Below are positions 6,190 to 12,691 of a DNA stretch of 12,691 nucleotides, in pieces. Each line of letters opens with the position of its first letter. The stretch's first letter is position 1. The notes beneath the pieces are model-generated. The model had not been told where the DNA came from and made no database searches. It saw nothing but the letters and a program-made list of their open reading frames with translations. Source of the stretch: an uncultured Loktanella sp. (GTDB lineage Bacteria > Pseudomonadota > Alphaproteobacteria > Rhodobacterales > Rhodobacteraceae); the NCBI GenBank assembly GCA_913061335.1, contig CAJXTP010000066.1:1-12691 (forward strand), written 5' to 3'. Position numbers and translations under genes: made by a program.

Positions 6190-7404
6190 ATGCATCCTGC
6201 ACTACAGGGCATCGTCACAATATTTTTAGGTGTAGGCGGTTGTTTAGCTTACTTCTATTTCTCCAACCAGTTTATCGACAAGGTGCTGTTCCCCGCAAAG
6301 GGTGTGAACGCCGGTCGCAACATCAACCGCGCCAATATCGTGCGTCCTTGGCTGTTTTTGGCGCCCGCACTATTCGCGCTGTCGCTGTACCTCGCGTATC
6401 CGGTTTTCGCGACGCTGTGGTATTCGCTGACGGACCGCGACAAGGGCAATGCCTTTGTTGGGTTGGCTAATTATTATCAGATGATGGACGACCCGAAGTT
6501 TTGGGAAGCGTTGAAAAACAACATGTTATGGCTGATTATTGTGCCTGCCGCGTCAACTGCGTTTGGCTTGCTTGCCGCCCAGTTAACTGACCGGATCGGT
6601 TGGGGCAGTATTGCCAAGTCGATGATATTCATGCCGATGGCGATCTCATTTGTTGGTGCTGCGGTTATTTTTAAGCTGATTTATGACACCCGCCCAGCCG
6701 ATACCAATCAGATTGGCGCGCTGAATGCGGTGTGGATGCAGTTTAATGGCGGCGTTGGGTCGTTCATTTTGCTACGCGCATTGCCCGCCGCGTTCCTCGC
6801 GTTTTTGACTGTTGGATCGTTGTGGTTAGCCACAATTATGATCAAGGGGTTTTCATCGTTTGCGACGATCTTGCGCAGCTTGTTTGGTGTGGTTTTGGTC
6901 GGTGTGGCTGTGGCCAGTATCACATCTATCTATGGGTTGTTCACCGCGACGCTGCCTTATGGCGAACCGCAGACATGGCTGACGATGCCGTTTTGGAACT
7001 CGATCTTACTGATGATCGTGTTGATCTGGATTCAGACTGGCTTTGCCATGGTGATTTTGTCTGCTGCATTGCGCGGCATTCCAGAGGAAACCGTGGAGGC
7101 CGCAATCGTCGATGGTGCCAATCCGTTTCAGGTGTTTTTCAAGATTAAGATGCCCCAGATCGCCGGCACAATTGTTGTGGTCTGGACCACGATCACGCTG
7201 ACCGTGTTGAAGGTGTTCGATATCGTGTTCGCCATGACCAACGGCCAATGGGAAACCCAAGTGTTGGCTAACTATATGTTTGATAAGCTATTTCGCGGCA
7301 ATGATTGGGGTGTCGGCTCTGCTGCTGCCATCGTCATCATGCTGTTGGTCACGCCAATTCTGGTGTGGAACGTCTATAACGTCCGTAAGGAGATGCGCTC
7401 ATGA
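6190..7404 (+). CDS. aglF: Alpha-glucoside ABC transporter permease AglF
   Basis: This is one of the two inner-membrane subunits of the alpha-glucoside importer (binding-protein-dependent transport superfamily, MalF-like role). A strong GGGGGGAGGG site (6175-6184) precedes the ATG. The protein has 404 residues. An N-terminal helix (about 5-26) with FSNQFIDKVLFPAK is typical of AglF. Membrane helices follow near 53-80, 111-130 and 141-165, and the C-terminal core lies at 270-397. The EAA loop that docks on AglK is at 303-322 (EAAIVDGANPFQVFFKIKMP). The unusual part is residues about 187-256 (6748-6957), which I do not recall from other AglF proteins (usually about 335 residues). It adds two hydrophobic stretches (about 192-216 and 227-250) between the GALNAV segment and GEPQTWLTMPFW. 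Because two helices are added, overall topology can be kept. The stop overlaps the aglG start (ATGA), so translation is coupled. Confidence 0.93.
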   Translation: MHPALQGIVTIFLGVGGCLAYFYFSNQFIDKVLFPAKGVNAGRNINRANIVRPWLFLAPALFALSLYLAYPVFATLWYSLTDRDKGNAFVGLANYYQMMDDPKFWEALKNNMLWLIIVPAASTAFGLLAAQLTDRIGWGSIAKSMIFMPMAISFVGAAVIFKLIYDTRPADTNQIGALNAVWMQFNGGVGSFILLRALPAAFLAFLTVGSLWLATIMIKGFSSFATILRSLFGVVLVGVAVASITSIYGLFTATLPYGEPQTWLTMPFWNSILLMIVLIWIQTGFAMVILSAALRGIPEETVEAAIVDGANPFQVFFKIKMPQIAGTIVVVWTTITLTVLKVFDIVFAMTNGQWETQVLANYMFDKLFRGNDWGVGSAAAIVIMLLVTPILVWNVYNVRKEMRS

Positions 7405-8555
7405 GCAACATCGCAGGAAGCAAATCATCCCTTCAGTGGGTGGTGCATATTTCGGTCGCATTGCTGGTCATGCTGTGGCTGTTCCCAACGTTGGGTTTGT
7501 TCGTGTCATCGTTTCGAACCGCTGATCAGATTAGCACGGGGGGGTGGTGGAAATCGCTTTTTCCCGCTGAACAGAACCTGACATTGCGCTCAACTGACCC
7601 TGATGACGCGGGCGCGCAGATGTTGATCGACGGCGTCTATGTCGTTGAGGGTAATCTGTTTAAGGCCGGTGTTGATGCAACGATCAGCGTTTGGGGCACG
7701 TCAAGCCGCGCGATTGATAGCTATGTCCCCGGTGATACCGCCGAGTTGAAAGATGGCGAGACGATGACTGTGCAGGTCAACGGCGATTATGTCTGGACTG
7801 GTACAACTGAGATGACGGGCAGGGGGCAACGTGTGTTTGCCACATCAACGACCCCGCCGGAATTTACGTTCAAGAACTATAAAACTGTGCTGTTTGGCGG
7901 AGATTCGACAGATGGCATGACCAAAGCGTTTTTTAACACGCTGACTGTGACGATCCCCGCGACGATCATCCCGATCGTGATCGCGGCGTTTGCTGCATAT
8001 GCGCTGGCTTGGATGGATTTTCCAGGGCGTGCGTTGTTGGTCGCATTTGTTGTGGCGTTGCTTGTGGTGCCGTTGCAACTGGCGCTTATTCCACTGTTAC
8101 GGCTGCATCTGGGAGTCGGCATTGGCAAAGGCTATCTGGGGGTATGGCTCGCGCATACCGGATTTGGGATGCCGCTCGCGATTTATTTGCTGCGCAATTA
8201 TATGGTCGGGTTGCCGCGTGATATTATTGAGAATGCCAAGGTTGATGGTGCGACGGATTTCCAGATTTTCACCAAAATTATTCTGCCGTTGTCGTTCCCT
8301 GCATTGGCGTCATTTGCGATTTTTCAGTTCTTGTGGACATGGAATGATTTGCTGGTCGCCAAGGTGTTCTTGATCGATGCATCAGGGCAAACGACCGTGA
8401 TGACCAACCAGATTGTTGAATTGCTGGGCACCCGTGGCGGCAATTGGGAAATTCTATCAACGGCGGCATTTGTGTCGATTTCGGTGCCGTTGGTGGTGTT
8501 CTTTTCAATGCAGAAATACCTCGTGCGCGGCCTGCTGGCCGGCTCTGTGAAATAA
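7401..8555 (+). CDS. aglG: Alpha-glucoside ABC transporter permease AglG
   Basis: This is the second inner-membrane subunit (384 residues), pairing with AglF. Helix 1 is at about 13-36. A large non-membrane segment (about 45-155) follows, rich in Thr, Asp and Val (LIDGVYVVEGNLF, ISVWGTSS, VQVNGDYVWTG), which should form a small beta domain in the periplasm, probably near AglE. The membrane core starts near 178, with helices about 182-204, 210-232, 245-265, 297-319 and 352-370. The EAA-type loop (ENAKVDGATDFQIFTKIILP, 277-296) has ENA in place of EAA but keeps the conserved Gly. MalG-class permeases are usually about 280 residues; the extra length is this periplasmic insert, which I believe is normal for AglG. 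The start overlaps the aglF stop by 4 bp. Confidence 0.92.
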   Translation: MSNIAGSKSSLQWVVHISVALLVMLWLFPTLGLFVSSFRTADQISTGGWWKSLFPAEQNLTLRSTDPDDAGAQMLIDGVYVVEGNLFKAGVDATISVWGTSSRAIDSYVPGDTAELKDGETMTVQVNGDYVWTGTTEMTGRGQRVFATSTTPPEFTFKNYKTVLFGGDSTDGMTKAFFNTLTVTIPATIIPIVIAAFAAYALAWMDFPGRALLVAFVVALLVVPLQLALIPLLRLHLGVGIGKGYLGVWLAHTGFGMPLAIYLLRNYMVGLPRDIIENAKVDGATDFQIFTKIILPLSFPALASFAIFQFLWTWNDLLVAKVFLIDASGQTTVMTNQIVELLGTRGGNWEILSTAAFVSISVPLVVFFSMQKYLVRGLLAGSVK

Positions 8556-8566
8556 GGATTTTGACG

Positions 8567-10228
8567 ATGAACGTTGCAGTGAAAGCCCCGCTTGCGATGG
8601 GCGCTGTGGACAATGATTGGTGGCGTGGTGCGGTGATCTATCAGATCTATCCGCGCAGTTTCCAAGACAGCAATGGCGACGGTGTCGGCGACTTGGCCGG
8701 TATCGTGCAGCGCTTGCCTTATATCGCGACGCTTGGTGTTGACGCGATCTGGATTTCGCCGTTCTTTACGTCGCCGATGAAGGACTTTGGGTACGACGTG
8801 TCAGATTACTGCGATGTTGATCCGATGTTTGGCACGCTGGCTGATTTTGATGCTGTGGTTGAGACCGCGCATAGGCTTGGTATTCGTGTCATGATTGACT
8901 TGGTGTTGTCGCATACATCTGACGTGCATCCGTGGTTTGTGGAAAGCCGTGCGAACTGCGAAAATGACCGCAGCGATTGGTATGTCTGGGCCGCGCCCAA
9001 GCCGGATGGCACGCCACCCAACAACTGGTTGTCGATCTTTGGTGGCTCGGCTTGGCAGTGGGATACTCGCCGCGAACAGTATTATTTGCATAACTTTCTT
9101 GCGTCCCAGCCGGACCTGAATTTCCACAATATGGATGTGCAGGATGCGCTGTTGGATGTCGCCACGTTCTGGTTGAACCGTGGCGTTGACGGTTTTCGTT
9201 TGGATACGATCAATTTCTATGTTCACGATGCCGAGTTGCGCGACAATCCTGCGTTGCCACCTGAACGCCGCAACGCAGACACGGCTCCAGCGGTGAACCC
9301 GTATAATCACCAAGAGCATATCTATTCTAAGAACCGTCCAGAAAACCTGGATTTTCTGCGCAAGCTGCGTGCCGTGATGGAGCCGTTTGGTGCGGCTGCT
9401 GTCGGTGAAGTCGGTGACGCCCAACGTGGCCTTGAGATTATGGGCGAATATACTGCGGGCGATGATCTGATGCAGATGTGTTATGCGTTTGAATTTTTGT
9501 CCCCTGAGCAGCCAACAGCCGCACGTATTGCCGATGTCATGACCCGTGTTGACGATGTCGCTGCTGATGGTTGGGCTTGCTGGGCGTTTTCGAACCACGA
9601 TGTGAAGCGTCATGCCAGCCGTTGGGATTTGCCGCCTGCGGCGCAGCGCATGTTTGCCACGATGTTGATGTGTTTGCGCGGGTCGGTGTGTTTGTATCAG
9701 GGTGAAGAGCTTGGGTTGCCAGAGGCAGATGTTGCGTTTGAAGACCTGCAGGACCCTTATGGCATTGAGTTTTGGCCAGAGTTTAAGGGTCGTGATGGGT
9801 GCCGCACTCCAATGGTTTGGGAGCCGTCCAATCAAAACGGTGCCTTTACGGTGGGGCGTCCTTGGTTGCCGGTGGCGTCCGAGCATTTGGCGCTGTCAGT
9901 TGCTGCGCAAGAAGATGATCCGGCTGCTTTGTTGCATCATTATCGCCGCGCTATTGCATTCCGTCTGGCCCATCCGGCGTTGTCGGTTGGCGCGCATGAC
10001 AAAGTTTCTGTGACGGGTGACGTGGTTCATTTCACCCGCGCGCACGACGGGGTGCAGATTTTTTGCGCATTTAATATTAGCGATATACCGTCTGACTTGG
10101 ACTTGCCTGCGGGGATCTGGATCCCAATTGGTGATGATCTGGGTGCGGCGCATGTATCGGCGGATGGACGGATGCATTTAGGGCCATGGCAGGTGTGTTT
10201 ATGCACCAAGCCGGCCAATAAAGTTTAA
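8567..10228 (+). CDS. aglA: GH13 alpha-glucosidase AglA
   Basis: This cytoplasmic 553-residue enzyme hydrolyses terminal alpha-linked glucose from imported glucosides (EC 3.2.1.20 type). The ATG at 8567 is preceded by AAGGA (8554-8558), which overlaps the aglG stop. The frame is open back to 8444 inside aglG, but that start has no support. WRGAVIYQIYPRSFQDSNGDGVGD (19-42) holds the Asp/Asn calcium-type loop. Region I is DLVLSH (111-116). The nucleophile is D213 in GFRLDT, the acid/base is E281 in AVGEVGD, and the transition-state Asp is D345 in FSNHD. A C-terminal beta domain follows from about 470. The residue after the nucleophile is Thr; in this oligo-glucosidase group Thr there goes with alpha-1,4 (maltase-like) preference and Val with alpha-1,6. 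There is no signal peptide. The gene sits between aglG and aglK, as in the known agl operons. Sucrose or trehalose cleavage is possible and cannot be excluded. Confidence 0.93.
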   Translation: MNVAVKAPLAMGAVDNDWWRGAVIYQIYPRSFQDSNGDGVGDLAGIVQRLPYIATLGVDAIWISPFFTSPMKDFGYDVSDYCDVDPMFGTLADFDAVVETAHRLGIRVMIDLVLSHTSDVHPWFVESRANCENDRSDWYVWAAPKPDGTPPNNWLSIFGGSAWQWDTRREQYYLHNFLASQPDLNFHNMDVQDALLDVATFWLNRGVDGFRLDTINFYVHDAELRDNPALPPERRNADTAPAVNPYNHQEHIYSKNRPENLDFLRKLRAVMEPFGAAAVGEVGDAQRGLEIMGEYTAGDDLMQMCYAFEFLSPEQPTAARIADVMTRVDDVAADGWACWAFSNHDVKRHASRWDLPPAAQRMFATMLMCLRGSVCLYQGEELGLPEADVAFEDLQDPYGIEFWPEFKGRDGCRTPMVWEPSNQNGAFTVGRPWLPVASEHLALSVAAQEDDPAALLHHYRRAIAFRLAHPALSVGAHDKVSVTGDVVHFTRAHDGVQIFCAFNISDIPSDLDLPAGIWIPIGDDLGAAHVSADGRMHLGPWQVCLCTKPANKV

Positions 10229-10243
10229 GGGGAGAACGCGACA

Positions 10244-11335
10244 ATGGCTGATCTAAAACTGACGGATGTTGGAAAAATTTACGGCGGATCTGTCGAGGTT
10301 TTGAAGGATATTAATCTCGATATTAAGCAGGGCGAATTGATCGTCTTTGTTGGCCCGTCTGGGTGTGGCAAATCGACGTTGCTACGCATGATTGCGGGTC
10401 TGGAAAAGATCACCGGCGGTGAGCTGCAGATTGATGGGCAGGTCGTCAATGATGTCCCACCAGCGCAGCGCGGTATCGCGATGGTGTTCCAATCCTACGC
10501 GCTTTACCCACATATGACGGTGCGCGATAATATGTCGTTTGCGCTAAAGCTGGCCAAAAAAACGCCTGCTGAAATTGAGGCTGCTGTTGGCAATGCCGCC
10601 AAGATTTTGCAGCTGGATGAGTATCTTGACCGTTTGCCCAAGGCGCTATCGGGTGGTCAACGACAGCGGGTTGCGATTGGTCGCTCAATTGTCCGCGATC
10701 CAAAGGTGTATTTGTTCGACGAGCCGCTGTCGAATTTGGATGCTGCCTTGCGTGTCGCCACGCGGATCGAGATTGCCCAGCTTAAGGAATCGATGCCGGA
10801 AAGCACGATGATTTATGTGACCCATGATCAGGTTGAGGCGATGACGCTGGCGACGCGTATTGTGGTACTGGCTAACAAGGGCATTGCCCAAGTCGGCACG
10901 CCGCTTGAACTGTATGAACGCCCAGAGAACGAGTTTGTGGCGCAGTTTATCGGATCACCTGCGATGAACTTGTTGTCGGGCAAGATAACCGGAACCGGTG
11001 CTATCACGACTGTGGAATTAGACGGCGGTGGGTCCGCGAAGGCGGCTGTGCCAACGCAGGCTGCTGACAAGGGTTTGCAGGTCAATATCGGCGTCCGCCC
11101 AGAGGATTTGATCGAGACCACAGGCAAGGATTACGTGTTTGAAGGTTCGGTTAAGTTCACCGAAGCCTTGGGCGAAGTCACATTGCTGTATTTCGACAAG
11201 GTTGGCGATAACGACAGCGTCATTGGCAAGCTGCCGGGTATTCATATGGACCTGCGTGGCACATCGGTGCGTATGAAGGCCGACCCATCAAAGGTGCAGA
11301 TTTTCCATGACGGGCAATCGCTGCATTATCGCTAA
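10244..11335 (+). CDS. aglK: Alpha-glucoside ABC transporter ATP-binding protein AglK
   Basis: This is the cytoplasmic ATPase (363 residues, MalK/UgpC family) that works as a dimer under AglF/AglG. Walker A is GPSGCGKST (37-45), with Q-loop Q83 in FQSYALYPH. The ABC signature LSGGQ is at 135-139, Walker B is VYLFDE (155-160) with catalytic E160, the D-loop is SNLDA, and the switch histidine is H194 in VTHDQ. The C-terminal part (about 240-360) is the TOBE/MalK-type regulatory fold, with NIGVRPEDL (281-289) characteristic of sugar-importer ATPases. Start: GGGGAG (10229-10234) lies 9 nt before the ATG, which follows the aglA stop by 15 nt. It is the last gene of the operon, followed by a strong terminator. 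A shared role with other sugar importers, as known for MsmK/UgpC-type ATPases, is possible. Confidence 0.95.
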   Translation: MADLKLTDVGKIYGGSVEVLKDINLDIKQGELIVFVGPSGCGKSTLLRMIAGLEKITGGELQIDGQVVNDVPPAQRGIAMVFQSYALYPHMTVRDNMSFALKLAKKTPAEIEAAVGNAAKILQLDEYLDRLPKALSGGQRQRVAIGRSIVRDPKVYLFDEPLSNLDAALRVATRIEIAQLKESMPESTMIYVTHDQVEAMTLATRIVVLANKGIAQVGTPLELYERPENEFVAQFIGSPAMNLLSGKITGTGAITTVELDGGGSAKAAVPTQAADKGLQVNIGVRPEDLIETTGKDYVFEGSVKFTEALGEVTLLYFDKVGDNDSVIGKLPGIHMDLRGTSVRMKADPSKVQIFHDGQSLHYR

Positions 11336-11354
11336 GCGCTGATTGCGGGCATAA

Positions 11355-11390
11355 AAAAGGGGGACCCGCAGTGATGCAGGTCCCCCTTTT
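11355..11390. terminator. Bidirectional intrinsic terminator
   Basis: AAAAGGGGGACC (11355-11366) pairs with GGTCCCCCTTTT (11379-11390) as a 12-bp stem. After a C-A mismatch the stem continues GCA/TGC around a GTGA tetraloop. T-rich sequence follows on the plus strand (TTTTCGTTTT) and, because of the A-run at 11353-11358, also on the minus strand. It sits between convergent genes (aglK and the minus-strand methyltransferase), so it can end both transcripts. Confidence 0.93.
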
Positions 11391-11403
11391 CGTTTTGTGA
11401 CGG

Positions 11404-12471
11404 TTACTTGCGTGTGCGGCGGCCTGTGCGCGCACGACCTTCGCCTGCTTTGATTGGAGGGCGGTTAAAGCCGATCCAATCGCCACCTGCTGGGTCATTG
11501 TTCGTCAGGAAGTTGGCGGCGCGAATGGCCTCCATTTCCTTACCAGCACGTGGCAGGGTCGAGCCCATGCCAAACATTTGAACGATTGCTTCGTCGTCCA
11601 TGCCTGGGGGAATGATGATGCCAGCGGCTTCAATCTCGGCGCGCTTTTCAGCGAGCTTTTTTGGACCGACGGGCAGGGCGACAGGGTTCATGATTGCAGA
11701 TGTCATACCCGCAGCCATCGCCATTGGCAGGAACGCGTTGTTGATGCCGTGGCGGTTTGGCAGGCCGAACGAAATGTTGGACGCGCCGCAAGTTGTGTTC
11801 ACGCCAAGTTCTTCGCGCAAGCGCCGCACGAGTGCGAAAACCTGCAGGCCAGCCGTGCCCATCGCGCCGATTGGCATGACCAGTGGATCAACCACAATGT
11901 CATGTGCTGGGATGCCGAAGTCAGCGGCCCGTTCAACGATCTTTTTGGCCACTGCGAAACGCACATCGGGGTCTTCGGAAATGCCGGTGTCATCGTTTGA
12001 AATGGCCACAACAGGAACGTTGTATTTCTTGACCAGCGGCAGAACCAATTCCATCCGGTCCTCTTCGCCAGTGACAGAGTTCAGCAACGGGCGGCCTTCA
12101 GCGGCGGCAAGGCCGTTTTCAAGCGCACCGGGAACCGAGCTGTCGATGCACAGCGGGCAGTCGGTGACGGCCTGCACGTGGCGGATCAATTCCATCATCA
12201 GCGTTGGCTCAACAAAGTTGTTGTCGGCGTAGCGTGGATCTTCGGCCATTTTGTTCGAGAACACGGCGCCCGAGTTAATATCGAGGATGTTTGCGCCAGC
12301 AGCGACCTGCGCAAGCGCATCGGATTCAACGCGGGAAAAATCACCGCGTTCAAGTTCTTCGTTCAGGATTTTGCGGCCCGTCGGGTTGATCCGCTCGCCG
12401 ATGACGGCAAAAGGCTGATCAAAGCCGATGATGGTTGTGCGTGTTTTGGATTCGACGATCGTGCGTGTCAT
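11404..12471 (-). CDS. Methyltetrahydrofolate-binding (pterin-binding) methyltransferase; probable part of a split methionine synthase
   Basis: This 355-residue protein has the dihydropteroate-synthase-like TIM barrel found in the folate domain of MetH and in AcsE/MtgA-type methyltransferases, which moves the methyl group of 5-methyl-tetrahydrofolate to a corrinoid. FAVIGERINPTGRK (21-34) is the MetH-type signature. Further barrel motifs are ANILDINSG (60-68), CPLCIDSS (105-112), LLNSVTGEE (129-137), VVDPLVMPIG (193-202) and CGASNISFGLPNR (228-240). The homocysteine, B12 and reactivation domains of full MetH (about 1,200 residues) are absent. The last 25 residues are a basic Arg/Lys/Gly tail. 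Start: AAGGGA overlaps the upstream stop, 12 nt from the ATG, so it is co-transcribed with the metF-like gene, whose product is 5-methyl-tetrahydrofolate. Roseobacters are known to have methionine synthase split into separate proteins, and this is the likely folate-binding part. A role in another methyl-transfer route (for example methylamine or glycine betaine) remains possible. Confidence 0.85.
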   Translation of the reverse strand: MTRTIVESKTRTTIIGFDQPFAVIGERINPTGRKILNEELERGDFSRVESDALAQVAAGANILDINSGAVFSNKMAEDPRYADNNFVEPTLMMELIRHVQAVTDCPLCIDSSVPGALENGLAAAEGRPLLNSVTGEEDRMELVLPLVKKYNVPVVAISNDDTGISEDPDVRFAVAKKIVERAADFGIPAHDIVVDPLVMPIGAMGTAGLQVFALVRRLREELGVNTTCGASNISFGLPNRHGINNAFLPMAMAAGMTSAIMNPVALPVGPKKLAEKRAEIEAAGIIIPPGMDDEAIVQMFGMGSTLPRAGKEMEAIRAANFLTNNDPAGGDWIGFNRPPIKAGEGRARTGRRTRK

Positions 12472-12483
12472 ATGCGCAGTCCC

Positions 12484-12691
12484 TTAGGATTGATTTGCAG
12501 GAACGGCAGAAGCGCCGCCGTGATTGATGGCCCAATTGGCATTGGTCTTAATCCCGCCGAGTGGGAAGAAATGCACTTTGGTAATGTTAAAGTCGGGGTT
12601 CGCCGCCTTATGGGCCGCGAGCTGCGCCAGCACGTCCGTGGGCTCGTAAGGCAGCAGCAGTTTGGTCACATCCATTGCCCGCTTTTGCAGG
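12484..12691 (-). CDS. metF: Methylenetetrahydrofolate reductase family protein, C-terminal fragment (runs off window)
   Basis: The last 68 or so codons of a gene whose start lies beyond the right edge. The frame stays open through 12691, with LQKRA read before the internal ATG at 12675, so that ATG is not a real start. The end reads KLLLPYEPTDVLAQLAAH, then VHFFPLGGIKTNANWAINHG, which I recognise as the C-terminus of MetF-family proteins of Rhodobacterales; FFPLGG near the end is the main cue. MetF reduces 5,10-methylene- to 5-methyl-tetrahydrofolate, and the gene directly downstream (12-nt gap) encodes a protein that would use this product. The fragment is short, so the family call rests on wording and context. 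No domain with catalytic residues is visible. Confidence 0.7.
   Translation of the reverse strand, partial: LQKRAMDVTKLLLPYEPTDVLAQLAAHKAANPDFNITKVHFFPLGGIKTNANWAINHGGASAVPANQS

Noticed and set aside
8444..8566. Extended AglA start inside aglG
   Set aside because: The extension is aglG sequence read in another frame, with no ribosome site, and the GH13 fold begins after the ATG at 8567.
8801..9886. Long minus-strand open frame (361 codons) opposite aglA
   Set aside because: It reads as low-complexity, Arg/His/Ile-rich protein with no family motif, and is a shadow of the well-supported aglA.
11600..12232. Plus-strand open frame of 210 codons opposite the methyltransferase gene
   Set aside because: The Ser/Pro/Ala-rich composition is what the antisense of a GC-rich gene gives; the minus-strand protein has many conserved motifs.
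12484..12675. A complete 63-residue small protein starting at 12675
   Set aside because: The frame continues open to the window edge with protein-like sequence, and it matches the C-terminus of a larger reductase, so it is a fragment and not a small gene.

Overview
The window looks like part of a marine alphaproteobacterial chromosome, most likely Rhodobacterales (roseobacter group). The reasons are a CckA-type cell-cycle kinase, a complete alpha-glucoside (agl) gene set in the rhizobial/roseobacter order aglR < > aglEFGAK, and a free-standing methyl-tetrahydrofolate-binding methyltransferase next to a MetF-type reductase. GC content is in the mid-50s by eye. The first 45 bases are not biological. 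They match an Illumina Nextera i7 adapter (end of P7, an 8-base index, transposase mosaic end), so this is the raw end of a contig and the first gene is cut there.

Layout. (1) 1-45 is adapter. 46-1251 (+) is the 3' part of a hybrid histidine kinase, cckA. (2) 1245-4594 (-) is a three-gene operon, transcribed aglR (LacI-type regulator) - GH1 beta-glucosidase - glucokinase, with 9- and 11-nt gaps. Its last gene meets cckA tail to tail with a 7-bp overlap. (3) 4595-4834 is a 240-bp divergent control region. It has a strong promoter for aglR, a plausible promoter for aglE, and two palindromic LacI-type operators with a shared 13-bp sequence, about 147 bp apart centre to centre. (4) 4835-11335 (+) is aglE-aglF-aglG-aglA-aglK: binding protein, two permeases, GH13 alpha-glucosidase and ATPase. 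A strong hairpin follows the binding-protein gene. (5) 11355-11390 is a bidirectional terminator. (6) 11404-12691 (-) is a metF-type reductase (only its 3' end) followed by the pterin-binding methyltransferase, probably methionine synthesis or one-carbon metabolism.

How it works together: glucosides (maltose, sucrose, trehalose or similar) are bound by AglE in the periplasm and imported whole by AglFG powered by AglK. They are cleaved in the cytoplasm by AglA (alpha) or the GH1 enzyme (beta), and the glucose is phosphorylated by Glk. AglR probably represses both arms and itself through the two operators.

I found no mobile elements, CRISPR arrays, tRNAs or rRNAs, and no convincing wholly new system. 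The most unusual points are a roughly 70-residue insertion with two extra membrane helices in AglF, the paired-operator architecture, alpha- and beta-glucosidases under one regulator, the apparently split methionine synthase, and the adapter that creates a false protein N-terminus.
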